Part shown: positions 33,562-46,672 of the stretch, in pieces | Layout of the letters: each line of letters starts with the position of its first letter | Numbering within the stretch: position 1 is the first letter of the stretch | Origin: Dentipellis sp. KUC8613 | Lineage: Eukaryota > Basidiomycota > Agaricomycetes > Russulales > Hericiaceae | Reading direction: 5' to 3' | DNA length: 64,000 bases | NCBI GenBank assembly: GCA_002286715.1 | Contig: NSJX01000006.1 | Coordinates: 897,713 to 961,712, forward strand | The notes under the pieces: model-generated | Told to the model about the DNA's origin: nothing | What the model saw: the letters and a program-made list of their open reading frames with translations, nothing else | Databases searched by the model: none | Translations under genes and position numbers: made by a program

Positions 33562-36500
33562 TTAGTCCAGCCCTTCGCCCATGCCCAAAACAAATGTACT
33601 CCGCCCGCCTCTCGGCAAGACAAGGACTCTCTCTGCCCCATGCACCTGATGTGTCTCCGCACTGGGCAGTGACAACGAGCCCATGGTCATCTCCCCTGCA
33701 ACGGGGAGTGGAGAGACCGAAACCTTGGGCAGAGCGAGCTCGCCATGGTGTAGGGCAATCAGTGTGATGGGGACAGTGAATACCCCGCCGTCCTAAAAAG
33801 ATACAACGGTAAGGAACGCAAGACGAAGGTACCTTTCAGTCGAACGCACCGTCGCCTCAAAGTCGCCACGTTTTCGGCCGCTGACCAGCCATTCTCGCAC
33901 CATCTCCTCGATATCGAACCTCATGCGATATCGCCTGTTGGGATTGCTCGACTTCAGACCCCAATGGAAAGACGTGCGTATGGTGAGAAGCGCCGAGATA
34001 GGTTGACCGGCATACAGGGCGGGAAGCTTGTCGGAGGACACGGCCTCCAATGAGAAGGGCGTTGCAAGCAGTCGTATCCTGGCGGCAGCCAGTATCTGCA
34101 GACGTGGACAGTCAAAACTCGACAGAATTCAAGCTGACCAACATCCCTTACGTTCATTAATGGCACATCTACAGGGATTCGAATTTCCCGCCAAGAGCCA
34201 ACGTTGACGTCGGGTGGTCGACTTCGTCGGAGAATCTAAGGGCAAGCGTCAATCACTGCCTTGACCCACGATCAATTCCACGATCACTTAGACGGACCTC
34301 CAGTAGGCGGTTGAGGGTGGTGTCAAGCTCGCCGTCTTGGCTATCGCTGATGGCTGGAACCAGCAGCTCTCCTGTAACACCGTAATGTTGCACCCACGCA
34401 GCGTCGCTTTCCAGAGCTTGAACGATACGATCGATTATGACACTCCGATCTGAATGGTAATTTGAGTCGCGGGGAAGGATGTCGTCGACTGTCTGCTCGA
34501 TGACAGTTTCAACCTCTGGCGCAATCATGAGTATATGCTCTTCTGCAAAGGGTAGAGGCACTCACCATCACGCAACATACGGTACTTGATGCATAACCGC
34601 AGAGAATCTCGCACTGAATCTCATGGTCAGTCGATTTCCACGGCAAAGACGAGATCTGCCATACTGGTACCATGCTGAGATTCTATCCGGAACAGGAAAT
34701 TCGCTGGACGAGCCGGGGTGATGGTCTTCCAGGCCAGTCAGTTTCGGAAAATTCGTGCCATTGATTTGATATATACCGTAATCTTGCGGTGCTCTGGACT
34801 AGTACCAGATATCGTGAGCCCTTCGGCCGGACCGTCTATAGTCTCTAGTCTTGCAACAGATAGTCGAATATGTTGATATGACGTCGTAGATATCGTGAAT
34901 TTAGAAAACAGCCTGGACAAAACGGTCAGCAACTAGCCTGCCCGCCGTCTAGGTATCATACTGACTTTTCACCACGGAAGAAATCCTGCACATTGACCGC
35001 TACCGGTAACGACGTAGGAACGCGGCTGGTCAGGAACAAGGTCCGCGTTATTGAGGGCTCCACCTGCGTGTTGTACTCGATAGACATGTTCACTTGCTAG
35101 AGGGTTTGTCGGATGAGCACAATTCCCCTGAGGAGAGAAGAAACTGACAATGGCATGGAAGGCAGTGGCATCGGAATGAGGGACGAGTATCGATACGGAG
35201 GAATCTTCGGGAACGTCCTTGAGAGTGAGGACGTTGTCGTTACCCTCCAAAGTTCCTTGGCCTACCCTTGATGGTAAAAATATACGGAAACTGAGGAGAA
35301 CGCGAGTCACATACTGTGATCTTCCAGAGTGGCGTCAGCGCATTTGAATTGTATCCCTGAGGGCGCTGACAAAATGAGGTTGGCCTGCACAAGCTGATTG
35401 CGCCCCGTTGTCACAGTCATGAGTAATTTGGGTCGCATGCCAAGTTCCACTAATCAGGCTGTGAGCACCAACAACCTGAGGGAACGGATGAAAACTACAC
35501 ACAGCAGCGTGGTCGTCGCAGTCTGATGTCAAGTGCACGCAAGTCTCTTGCAAGCCTCACCAAGGCCACCGTCGGCTTCTGGGACCGCGACGCCTTTCTG
35601 GAAGACGTGGGTTCTCGATGATTCCATTGGAGCCGTAAGCGAGATAGCTTGGCCTCACTCGAGTCTATGAGATATGTTCCCGAAGATGATGTCTGCAAAC
35701 TTGGATGAACGAAGATAATTTGGTGGCGTGAGACACGACACAGACCGGACAGAATAGAGTTATGATCGAATTTCCGGGCTTTAGTGACTGAACATCACTT
35801 CGAAATTGAAGTCGTTCCGACTCGCGGCCAATCAGAGTGACGGTGATCTCATCCATGGGTAGATCCTGTTGTCAAACCTTGAGCACAAGCGTTACAAAGA
35901 CATATAGAAATTGCACTAACGCATGGTAGACGATTTCGTAGCGAGACGTCGAGATATGAGCCATCTTGGGTATCCGCTAGACGGGCATTGCGCTCGGGTA
36001 TTCGGATGGATAGGGCTGGGTGGTCAGTTCGTATGATATCTGAGAAAAGATCAGCAACTGCAACTTCCGTAACTGTGACATAAGTGTTTGACCTGTCTCG
36101 AGCGTGTCGAGGACGGTCTTCAGCGCGTCCACTATTCGTGTGACATATGCCGTTTTGTCCTCCTCCTGCATCAGCAAGTCCTTTCCCAGATCACCTACAA
36201 ATGACTTCAAGAAGGACAGAGCGATGTTGGCCCATTGCTGATCCTTCGACATGTCACCCCGTGCGTAGGTCTCGATGGCTTGACAGAGCATATAGGACTC
36301 TAGCGATGTCCACTTGTGCGGTCCATAGTGAGCAGGTAGCGATGAGAAGGTTTGAAGGGCGGTTGACAGGCGTCCTCGATGACTGAGAACAAATGCATTC
36401 CTCGTGAGCATAGTCATCAGTCGCAATTAATGGCATGAGGGTCCTACACGTCGAGAGCAGCAAGACTGCCATGCAACTTCAACGCGAATTTTCGGCGACC

Positions 36501-38153
36501 GGCCTTGGCGTACGTGTCGATAGCTCGATTCGTGAGGGCGACATACAGTTCGAAGAATGCCTCCCTGTCATCTAGTGAAGACAACAGTTCAGCTTTCGTG
36601 ATTGTCTGGATTGTGGACTTCGGAGACTCCGCCTCTTGTGGGCGTGGCGGGATGGCAGGCAAGGCCATCGAAAAAGGCGGCCTCCTGGGGAGGTGACCGT
36701 TTTTAACGCCTACAATATCGAGCTGGAGGGTAGTGAGATTCGGAGCGGTGGAGGCGTAAAGATGCCCGAACCTGACTGCGAGCCAGCTCGAGTAGCTCAG
36801 CCTTAGACGCGTTGAAGGCATTTTGTGAGGCTGTATCGAGCTCATGGCTCTTAGCCCATGTGTCTGCTTGGTCTACCGTGCTTAGCGCAGAGGAATAGGT
36901 CCACGACTCTATGAAGTACCGGGGTAAGATAGCCTGGTCAACATGCATGAGTAAATGTGTCACGGTTGATACCAAGCTTCATACCTCGGCTTCTCGCAGT
37001 CGCCTCCCGAATGAAATCAGAAACGCATTTGCCTTCCGACAAATATCGGCAATCTTTCCCAGTCTCCATAGAAGTGTACATTGTCGCGCTAGCAGATATA
37101 TGCGGAAGTCGAAAACAGAGATGCTGTTCGCCAGAATCAAATCGCGGTAGGGCTTCTTGTCAATCGAAAGCAATGGGAGCGAGTCGTCTTTCGGACCAAG
37201 TATTATGAGAGTCCCAAACCACGACAGATTCTTCTCGCGCAACACGTGATTAAACGAGATTTCGAGCTCGTCGTATTGGAGTAGGGAGTCCTCGAACAGT
37301 GACATTCCTTCAAAGGACGTAGCTAGGCTTTCCTATATAGGGTGTGAGCCGTTCCAAAGGGGGAGAGGAGAGCTAGGACGCACTTTCAGGATGAAGAAGG
37401 TACAGAAGTTCCACCCGGGCATGAGTCGCTGGCTCTCGGACCGCTTCACCTCGTCCTCACGGAGCGAGATTGCGGAATCGAACGAGGACAGAACCCCGTC
37501 TTTCACCTTCGAGATAAGCTCGGCCCACGCAGCGGGATTATCAAGCCCCGAGCTCCAAGTCAACGACACGCATCTGCACGCACGTCAACGCCCGATTACA
37601 CGCCGCGGAAGCCATGCACATACCTGTCCCGCTTGTCGGTATTGAAGTCACTTCGGACCTTGTCTATGACCGAGCCCTTAATTTGAAAGAATCCTCCCGC
37701 TGCGGCCTTCACATCCGCCTTGATAATCTGCACGATGAGCCATTCCTGGTTTTTGCGCTGACTGATAATGGTATGCCAGTCCTTAATCTGCTTCCGGACG
37801 GACGCTCGGTACGCGTCTGTGTCCTGCGGTTCGACGCATTTAATGAGCAGGACATACGCATACATGGACGAGAGGGTGCTGACCTCGCATGAGAATATGT
37901 ACAGATTGAGAAGGGGTTTGTCCAGCAATGTGGACGGCACCTGGGAAGTGTGCTCGTCGCGGACGGTATCCACCGGAACAAGCTTGACGTCGAGCTCCTG
38001 TATGGTGCGGACGGACGGACGCGAGGCGGGTTTCCAATGGATGCTGCGCAGAGGAAATTGCGATACGAGTGCGCCGTGGATTTGCTTCCATTGGTCGGAG
38101 GAGAGGAAAGACTGGGGGGACGCGTATGTGACGAGAACGCGGTGGGAAGACAT
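33562..38153 (-). CDS. TRS130: TRAPP II complex subunit Trs130/TRAPPC10
   Basis: Large subunit of the TRAPP II Rab GEF complex acting in late Golgi traffic. It starts at 38153 (MSSHRVLVTYASPQSFLSSD). The N-terminus reads LVSQFPLRSIHWKPASRPSV, RTIQELDVKLVPVD, LLDKPLLNLYIFSCEVS and RKQIKDWHTIISQRKNQEWL, VQIIKADVK, which match the conserved Trs130 N-terminal domain. Downstream exons give helical segments such as EAFFELYVALTNRAIDTYAK, YTYARGDMSKDQQW-like repeats and beta-rich C-terminal stretches, ending RGGRSTFVLGMGEGLD with a stop at 33562-33564. More than ten exons over 4.6 kb; not every junction was resolved. Confidence 0.8.
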
Positions 38154-38565
38154 TCAGATAGACCGAGGCGAGTCCTTTTCTTATATACGGGTTCTTGGGT
38201 ATCATGCAAGCATTAAATTGCGGTAGAGAGGAGGAGAAAGAGTAGGGTCTGGAGAGAGGGGAACCAAGTTTCAGTGATCGGGGCTCATGCGGCCGCTGCG
38301 TAGTACTAGCAGCGTAAGCTTATGGTAATTGCAGATCGCACACGCGCGCTTACTCCACGTTGTTGCGTTCGTGATGTTCGGTCGTCAATGATAGCTTTTC
38401 CAATTTCACACATCATATAGTCTACCTCCAATTTAGGGGGTTTCGCGCTTATAACAGAACGACTATCTTCTGTTAAGGTCTATAAAGGAGACTACACATC
38501 ATAATCAAAGCAATGACAACAACGTTTGTGGCATTGAAAATTGATCAACTGGGGTATATACAACA
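38154..38565. other. Tandem intergenic region
   Basis: 412 bp upstream of TRS130 and downstream of ALG3, both on the minus strand. AT-rich compared with its neighbours. No further feature recognised. Confidence 0.45.
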
Positions 38566-40144
38566 CTATTCCACTTTTACTGCGAGGGGCGAACTCCTAC
38601 GCCCAAGCCACACACCAATTAGGAGAGCCGCATTGGCTGGAGCGAGGATGCCGGACGATGCATTTGTCGATGGATAGACGTTCCACGAGTACTCAATGGC
38701 CAGAAGCAATGCAATTCTTCCGAGCAATGAGCTAAGAATGTTAACCTTGGATACCAAAAACACATACTTTATGGGTACCGGATACGGTGTCTTCCACGCC
38801 AGAAACGGTGTTTGCTGCGCGTACCACGAGTAAAACTGGTAATGAAGAGAACGAGCGAACAGGAGGCCAATCAAATTTGATGTCCATAAGATGGTTACAG
38901 CCTCTGAAGCAGCAGTGATCAATGTCTGAAGCAGTAATGTGAATCCGGACCTACTTACCATCTGCGGTCAGAGTTGTCAACCCTGCTGGTGACTGCGGCC
39001 GACGCAGGCCTCTCTGAATGACCGAGAGCACGCCTCCATCATTGCGACACCATCTGGTCAAGCCAAATACAACTAGTACTGAGAAATGGCCGAGCAAGAG
39101 GGCCTTCGCAAATGTCGGGCTGAGAAACGTGGGTTCATCTATGAATCTCCAGTTAACCGTCCATTTGTATAAAAATACGCGCGACAAGTCGAATGCATTC
39201 TTGAGGTAAGACCAGGGGCTGTCGCGTAGAAAGTTGATGGCCAATACAGCCTGCACAGAGGCGATGGTGACGAGCAGGCGCAAAGTTGTGTACATTCCAC
39301 GTCGTCTGAACAGGATGACGATGGCGCCGGGGAGATACAGAAAGGCAGACATCTTGACTGACAAGGCGAAGCTGCTCAGGAGATTATTGCGCTTGCAATA
39401 ACAATAGGAGTAGAAGGGCGGCTTCCTCACCTGAGCAATAGCGTGCCAAGCTCATCACTGCCATTGGCATATGCAAGTACAGCGAGCTGAGCGAGAACAA
39501 CTTCCCAGCAATCATTGAAGAGGCGGAGGACGAATATTGAGTGCAACCTTTTGCTCAGTGGCAAGAGAAGTACGACCCAGTTGGGTATAGACCCGGCCTT
39601 GCGGTAGATGGCGCAGGAAATGGTCAATGAAGCGAGATATAGTGCAGCATATATTTGCTGCGCCAAGGGAAGGTTGGTTCCCAAGTTCGTCACTTTATAG
39701 AGCTCCTCGTGAATGTGTACGTGTCCAGCTGGATATCTGCAAGGCTGTTGAGTAGTTCGCTGTGATGTGCAGTGTTGATGCCCTTACACAAGAGGACCAG
39801 TTGGACCAGTGATATTGGCATAATTGCGTTCTCCCTTGAGGTAAAGAGCTATATGGTACATATACGTCTCCCAGTCGATCTCTGTGTCTGAGGTAGAGAG
39901 GTGTCAAACCACATGTTCAATCGAGAAAGTGGTGGAACATACAAGGTACGAAACGTATGATGAGTTGTGTGAGAACGGCATCTCCAAGAATAACGAGACC
40001 AGCAAGGGACCAGAAATGACGAGGGTCGGTCAGTAGCCGTTGGACAAAATTGAATGCGAAGGAGACTAGCGAGGCCATATCGGCGGCGGACTCAAGGTCC
40101 GTTGCGGCGTTGCCGTTGTTTGGACGCGGCAGAAGCGCCGACAT
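38566..40144 (-). CDS. ALG3: Dol-P-Man:Man5GlcNAc2-PP-Dol alpha-1,3-mannosyltransferase
   Basis: ER multi-span mannosyltransferase adding the sixth mannose to the lipid-linked oligosaccharide (GT58). It starts at 40144 ([20 protein letters not shown]). Conserved segments are [17 protein letters not shown] and [20 protein letters not shown] (split by introns), [100 protein letters not shown] and [20 protein letters not shown]. These [19 protein letters not shown] blocks are diagnostic. About ten membrane spans; several short exons; stop at 38566-38568. Confidence 0.93.
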
Positions 40145-41628
40145 GATTCACTCTGATCACTGAGCATGACGTGCTCGACCCGACACATATCCATTGATCC
40201 TTCCACACTAACTTCCATCTTCTGCAATCCCTTGGTCCAGCCTGAGGGGTATCTACTTATTAGTATTATATCGTTTAACATTCTTGCGGACAGATATCAT
40301 ATACGCATCAATCAGATCAGAGCCTCACCTTCTGCGGCAGTCGAGTTTCTCTGCTTCGAAATTCCCGGTAAGCGTGTGTTAATACATATTATTATACCCA
40401 TTCCTTAGGTATATCTGACCGTCAGAGTACGGATGACTCGCTAGGATCGAGGGCATGAATCGGCATGCCACCTGTCGCCCTTACGCGTCGAGTTCGAAGG
40501 AGATGTGAGTTTCTTCAATATTATTACTGCTGTCTAGGGGCGCCTCTTAAGAACTTGTTTCTAGTCTGTATGATGACTGGTATCCCTACACCTCTCATAT
40601 GTACTACCTGTATTACTCCTCAGATCTAAGCCGGACCTCTGTATATGTGGCCTTCCCCTTCGTAACAGAGAGTCTGTGACTACAGTCGTGCATTCCTGGG
40701 AAATCATGCGTGACTGTTGGTTGAAATACACTCGACGCCGCCAGTCCTCTCTCTTCTTCATAGACATACAATCTTCGAGCTTACTTGAAGCGCATACGCC
40801 CCAGCATCCAATCGTGATTGCCGCTGTCCGGGACCTCACTCTTGTCATTCAACGGTTGGCTCTCGGCGGCGCCCGAATTTTCGGTTTTGGCAACGGTTTC
40901 AGGCAGCACATGCTACCCCCTGGCGTTGGTGTGCAGAGTACCCGAACGTCAAACCTATACCGCAAGGCCCGCCGCCATCCTCACCACCTCTATCGTCTCT
41001 TTCGACTTCCTTCCTATCCCTCTGAATCCTCCTCTTGCTCCTTACCCTACTTGTCCACCCGCCACCCCGCCCGCCCTATCCGTCCATGAAGACTCGCTTA
41101 TGTGCCGTTCCCCGGAGACCGCAAAGGTCGCCGGATCAGAAGGAGAGCTGGTTCCTGGACAAGTGGAGACCGCAGACCTTCTGTGGTTGGGGGGCAAAGT
41201 TGCCATCGAAGTGGAGATCGCCTTCATTGCTGGCGACCTTAAATTATCTCATGCACCGGTGACTTGATACCTCGTCCTCAGATCTATGGTGACTTCCCAC
41301 CGACAACCTCGTTGGCACTGTTTGAGCCGCTTCCCTCCGACACAGACCTCATCCACCCTTGGGTTTTATCCTCGGCTTCATCTTCTTGTCTCTGTCTGTC
41401 GATGCCGCCCTAGCAGAGCTCCGACGAGATGTCGGACCTAGTCTCGGGTTTATTCATCTCTCTTGTTTGCATACATATCTCGGGTTCAGCACGTTGGTGT
41501 AATCTTTCTCTTCTCTCAAGAATCGTCTCGCCAGTTTCGGTATCCAACATCATCTCAATCTCTGTTTTCTTTTATCGACGCTATATATATATCTCTCACA
41601 CCACTACTCAAATGACTTCTTTCGATCG
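40145..41628. other. Gene-poor stretch upstream of the broken locus
   Basis: 1484 bp. The first ~300 bp is the ALG3 promoter side and is AT-rich. An open frame near 40818-41267 (149 codons, containing ETAKVAGSEGELVPGQVETA) has no recognised similarity and no clear splice-linked partners. I cannot support a gene here. Confidence 0.4.
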
Positions 41629-44079
41629 ATGGACCCCTCACATACACCCAGCCCGACATGGGCTTCTCTGAACGTCACTGGCCTTCTACGACGGGCTCGC
41701 GATTCTTTCAGTATCCCACGCTCTCTTTCAGGTCTTCAAACACGATCTTACCATTGCCTCAGCATACGGACATCCTATCTGCCTCTACCAAATCTACAGG
41801 ACTTGCAAGTCGGCCTGGACTACTTCTTGGGCTTGGCCGGGGCCCATTTATTCTATTGTAGTATATGGGAACATGGCTCCGACATGGTGAGTGTTTATGT
41901 TCTCTTCAGGGTCGTCAGACTCACAAGTCATCTAGTGAATATTCTTCTGCATCAGATTTACGGCATGCATCGCCTACCGTTTGCACATCCGCTACACCAA
42001 GCTTATTGCTTTGGCGAGTTTTACATCATTGTGGGAAGTTTGCCGCGCTGATAACCATGGACATGGTAAGGATGGGTCGCTCCGCCACGGCAAGAACGCA
42101 TTAAGCTGCGAGCTACAGTCAGTGCGCCGCGACGCGTCGTCCACGGCTCGGCGCCTGGAGGACCTACAATAGGCTCTAAATACTTGACGCGAGGACGCCA
42201 TCTCGGCTGCGGAGACAATCCGTGCCAGTGGTCTCTCAGGACAATGAGGTGCTGAAACTTCAGTACGAAGAGTCCATTACCTCTCAGACAAAGAAGATCA
42301 ACGAACTGGAATCTAGCCTGGATAAGGCTGAAGCCTGAGAGCGCCCTCATTCAATTTGGCGTTTGCGCCGTGAAGATCGCGCAAACACCGACGTTCGTAT
42401 CCGGCAAGTCGAGCTTAACAACAACACCTGTCATATCAGCATCGCGGAACTGAAGTCCGCTCTGGAGGAGGAGCGCGCCACAGTCATCGCTCTCCCGGTT
42501 CAGCTTTCCTCGGGTCACAGCGGTGAACTGAGGGATTTGTCCAGGCAGTCCAGTATAACGAGTCTGCGGTGGACGGAGCGGACGCATCGGATCTCGACCT
42601 CGGTGACAACGCGTCTGACTTTGACTTAGTGGCATTAGTCTGCACGTACGAGTCCGTGGTTGACCGTACACGCGCGGCAGACCTCGATCTAGAGGATACT
42701 TTGCCCGACTTCGGCATGTCCGGGTGCGCCTTACCTTCAAAATGGTTAGCTTACTGGAAGACTTCGACGCAGATGATGGCTCGTCTGACTCCGACATAGC
42801 GGAGTATAGTGTCGCCGAAGGAATGATCTTCACTCCGCATCCCCCAGGCGACGACTTCAGCGACTACGAGGATGACAACGCCATGGCACCTCCAGCACCG
42901 CCGGTAGCAGACACTGTGATTCATCAGGCTTCTCGAGATCAGGCCCCTTATGTGGCTTGCACCGAACAGACCCATGGAGAGACCTTGCAAGAGAAGCTCT
43001 CTAGCATCGGTCAGGACCACGACGCCTGCAAGTTACTAGGAATACTTGAAACCCTTCTACAGCAGGTGTCTTCCCTTGAGAGTTGCATTGATGGTATGCG
43101 CATACAAGCCAGAGAGCTGGAAGCGTCTCATGACAGGGAGTTCAAGCGTGCCGAGGGACTGGAAGCGAACATTGTCAGCTTGCATAGGGAGGGGGGAGGA
43201 CTGGTGCGGACGAAGGATGATATGGAGGAGGCGTTGGAGCTTAAGTGGTCGCAGGCATAGTTCCAGGTAGAGGCTCTGCGCGACCGTGTCGACGCCCTGG
43301 AAGCAAAGGCGAAGATGAGTACGGCAACGTACTAGCCCGGAGCGCGGGCTTCGGCGGAAAGTGCTTCGTCGACCATGGTACGCCTTTTCCCCTTATCCCC
43401 TAACGAAGACACATCTCAAAGTCGACTTCTAGAATTCACGCTGCCAGAATCCTGCGGTTCTACGTCCACCTCAGGCCTACTCGGGGCGACGGAACGTAAC
43501 CTGTCACTCGTGCTGGAGGCCTCAATCCGGGAGACGCCAATCTGGTCAGCCATCTCCTTCGGCGACCTCCTTTGCTCCCCAGGTCCAGCCTCGGACAGCA
43601 GCAACAGTGGACCTCGTGAGGAAAGCTCGTCGGTCTTAACTCTAGACCATTCTCGCGATAGCCCTTCCTCTGTCGCCATAAGTGTCTCATCTCCGGAGTC
43701 AGCAAGGGCCCCCAAATTGGTAGTCATCACAGCTGGACCTGCCGACGACTCTTCTGGCATCGCGAGCTTCAATCCACTTCTCACTCCGTCCCCCGTGAGA
43801 CCACCCGGAGGCAAGAATGAGGGTGCTGCCTTTGGCTTCCCGTCGTGGGCGTCATTTGCTTCGGACATCTCCACCTCGGAATTCACTAGCAGCCCGATGG
43901 GGGAAAGTAGCCCAATGATCAGCAGTCCTGTGGTCGACGATCTCGTCGACTTGCACGCTCTTCCGTCTCCGACTACCGACACGTCTTTCTCTCCCTCGCC
44001 CCTCGCCCCTCGCCCCTCGCCGCCCGGACAAAGCCTGTCAATTCAGCTCGCCCTCGACAACCGTCCCTTTCGCCTCTGA
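41629..44079 (+). pseudogene. Broken coding locus: coiled-coil protein remnant
   Basis: Discontinuous plus-strand coding signal. A hydrophobic segment (41675-41887, containing SLAFYDGLAILSVSHALFQ and IASAYGHPICLYQIYRTCKS) ends at a GTGAGT donor. From about 42100 a coiled coil appears (LQSVRRDASSTARRLEDLQ), continues after a frame change (EVLKLQYEESITSQTKKINE, RVRIRQVELN-like), then an acidic segment and a second coil (HDACKLLGILETLLQQVSSL). It is interrupted by in-frame stops at 42170, 42185, 42336, 43258 and 43333. A Ser/Pro-rich ORF (43375-44079, starting at a GTACGC-like junction) follows. Some interruptions could be introns, but stops inside continuous heptads suggest decay. Family unknown. 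Confidence 0.45.
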
Positions 44080-44847
44080 ACATGAATCGTCTAGGTTCAC
44101 TGTCAGATCTCAAGCCATGGAGGTATTCCGCGGAGTCAGATGCTCAGCGATACGGCTGGCTTTACTTCACGGCCCGTAGGTGAGCATTCCATGGATCCTT
44201 GGAGCCTTTATTGACGCTGGCGTATCCTTCGTCTCTATTCTTAGTTAATTCTTGGTCAATTCCCTATCTTTGTTCCTATGGAGTAGTAACGCTTTATACA
44301 AACCCGGTCTTGTTGCTCCTTTTACATACTATACACGATTGTACACTACTATACATTCTACTCATCATACCCGACTTGGCAGCGCATGGATACCCATATA
44401 CCATCACGAGTCTCTTTTACCTGACGTTCTGTCAATGAATAGCGATCTTCTCTGCGATTTATCCCATCGCTTCACATTTAGTACTTCCCGGACTATTGAA
44501 TCGCAAAATTACTACTATACCGACGCCGAAAGTACTACATAAGAACAACTGACCGCGCCAAGTTAAGACGTTGAGCCGCAGTGAACTGAACGCGTCACTG
44601 AGGCCTGTAAGCACATGTTTTTACCTCCGCGACGTGCGTATGTGGAGCGAATTACAGCGAATTACTGCATCGACGTGGGGTAAGTCGGGAAAGTGAATTG
44701 TCTGGAACACCAGTGAGACCGTGGACCGGGACTGGATTGGGCAAAGTGGGATGCTCCTGACGCGCCATGGCGTGAACTCATCCCGATCGGCACGGTTTGT
44801 AGGCCTCTAGGCCCGCCAGCTGCTCTAAGCACCTCCTATCTGCTGAA
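44080..44847. other. Intergenic region
   Basis: 768 bp between the broken locus and the PPAT gene. The first half is AT-rich with only short open frames. A trailing piece (DLKPWRYSAESDAQRYGWLY near 44110-44170, ending at a GTGAGC donor) may be the last exon fragment of the broken locus. No other feature recognised. Confidence 0.4.
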
Positions 44848-46140
44848 ATGTCTACCGACACCCCCACACAGAGTGTTGCCGATACCTCTTCACCAATAAC
44901 TAGCAATAACACTCGAACCGACATGCCCTTCCCGCCCTCAGGCATCAGCCGCGCCCTTCTGCTTGCAACTATAACCGATCTCGACCCCCCGCATTTTCTC
45001 GCGCAGGCTATTACGAACGCTGCGAAGGCTACTCGTGATCGGCTTGTCATTGTGCTCTTCTCGAGACTCTTCAATGCCGACCACAAGACTCCCGCATCTC
45101 CTGCGAGCAAGCGCGACAGCACCTCCTCCACCTCAAGCGGACCACCACCTGGCGTCTCGCGCGCGGGCAAGTGGGAGGAGGTGCAGCGTCTATTGACGTA
45201 TGTATATGTGCAGGCGACCAAGGTTGCGCAAGACATGGACAAGGTGTTGCTGGAGGTCGACGTGCTTTTGAGAGGGCTGAATGAGAACGTGAGCGAAAAT
45301 ATCGCACAGGGAGCGGAAGTGCTGTTCAGAATCGAAGGAGGTGCATAATTATGGGTCTTCACAATGCGACCGCTTGATATAACGCTAGCTTTGCAGATTG
45401 CATACCCGCGCCGCTTCCACATTCCATATCTGCGTTGCGCACCGCCTGGACAGCGCCCGGGGAACATACTTTTGACCACACATTGTCTTCTCCCATATCA
45501 CCAAATTCCGAGCCCGAATCGACATTTCCTGTGGTTGCGCTTGGCGGGACGTTTGACCATCTGCATGCGGGCCACAAAATCTTACTCAGCATGGCCGCTT
45601 GGATCACCGAGCAGAATATTATCGTTGGCGTGACTGGTGAGGGACACACTATGATTATGCAAATTCCGAGACTAATGGGATTTTCCAGATGACCCACTGC
45701 TCGTGAAGAAAGCGAATATAGACGTGCTGGAGAAACTACCCGTTCGAATACGACACGTCCGAGAGTTCCTAGAGCTCTTCAAACCGGGTCTTGAATACCA
45801 CATTGTTCCCATTGACGACGTGTACGGGCCGACCGGCTGGGATCCTAATATACAAGCCCTCGTGGTCAGCAGGGAGACCATCGCCGGTGGAGAAGCAGGT
45901 GCGTCGGTAGTGCGGTCTTTTCACAATCGCGCTTCTCAAGCCTCTCTAGTCACCAAGCGTCGCGCGGAGAAATCATTGCCTGCGCTCCGGGTGTTCGTCA
46001 TCGACGTCATCTCACATAGCTCTGCACGCCTTGATGCGGAAGATCTAGAATTGCTGAAACAAACGAAAATGAGCAGCACCTTTATTCGGGAGTGGATTGT
46101 GAAGAAGGCGGAGGAAGGTGCAGACAGGACTGCAAATTAG
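44848..46140 (+). CDS. CAB4: Phosphopantetheine adenylyltransferase (eukaryotic type)
   Basis: Fourth step of coenzyme A synthesis: ATP plus 4'-phosphopantetheine to dephospho-CoA. The N-terminal exon (44848 to about 45343, starting MSTDTPTQSVADTSSPITSN) encodes a helical region with WEEVQRLLTYVYVQATKVAQ. An intron (GTGCAT...TTGCAG) joins in phase to the nucleotidyltransferase domain, where VVALGGTFDHLHAGHKILLS carries the T-x-x-H-x-G-H nucleotide-binding motif. Then come DDPLLVKKANIDVLEKLPVR, VREFLELFKPGLEYHIVPID, YGPTGWDPNIQALVVSRETI and MSSTFIREWIVKKAEEG. Three introns; about 380 residues. Start is the first in-frame ATG. Confidence 0.85.
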
Positions 46141-46672
46141 GATGGAGCAATGATGGAGGACCATGGCGAGATATAATGTTGCTTATTGTTGTATGTACAA
46201 TATCCCCATTGTTTGTATCTTACCTCGCAGCATATCTCAGTATTATTGTACTCACGGGTATACACCCTGTCAGTGTGAAAGAAAGATGATCAGCGGGCGC
46301 TTGTTTGAGCTGGTCACTGAGCGGATGATACTCAGGCTGACTGGGCCCCAACGCTGTGTACGTGAGAGTGCAGAGCAGAGATTCTGTCTGGTGTCGCCGT
46401 CGACAAAAGGATTGCCACGGGCGCGTTGGAAAGTACGCGAAAGTCGGGCAAACAAGACCAAAGTAGTAGCGTGCGTTCTGGGCACCGTTGCGGGACACGC
46501 CCAGACAGCCTTGCACCCTCACCGCAGGGGGCCTCCCTCCTTCCTTCCCTCCTTTCTCCACTCATCTCGCTGGAATTCCGTGCACAGCCTCACTCTGGAT
46601 ACCCCCTTCTCCTTCTTACTCTGCGCATCCTTCATCTTCTTGTAAAGACTTTCTCAGCCGCCTTTGCTGAGG
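46141..46672. other. Tandem intergenic region
   Basis: 532 bp between the PPAT stop and the Erf2-like ATG. The last ~130 bp is CT-rich on the plus strand (repeated CCTCCTT-type runs), typical of fungal 5' UTRs. No other feature recognised. Confidence 0.45.

Noticed and set aside
40818..41267. 149-codon open frame as a gene
   Set aside because: No recognisable similarity, no splice-linked exons, and it overlaps equally long frames on the same strand.
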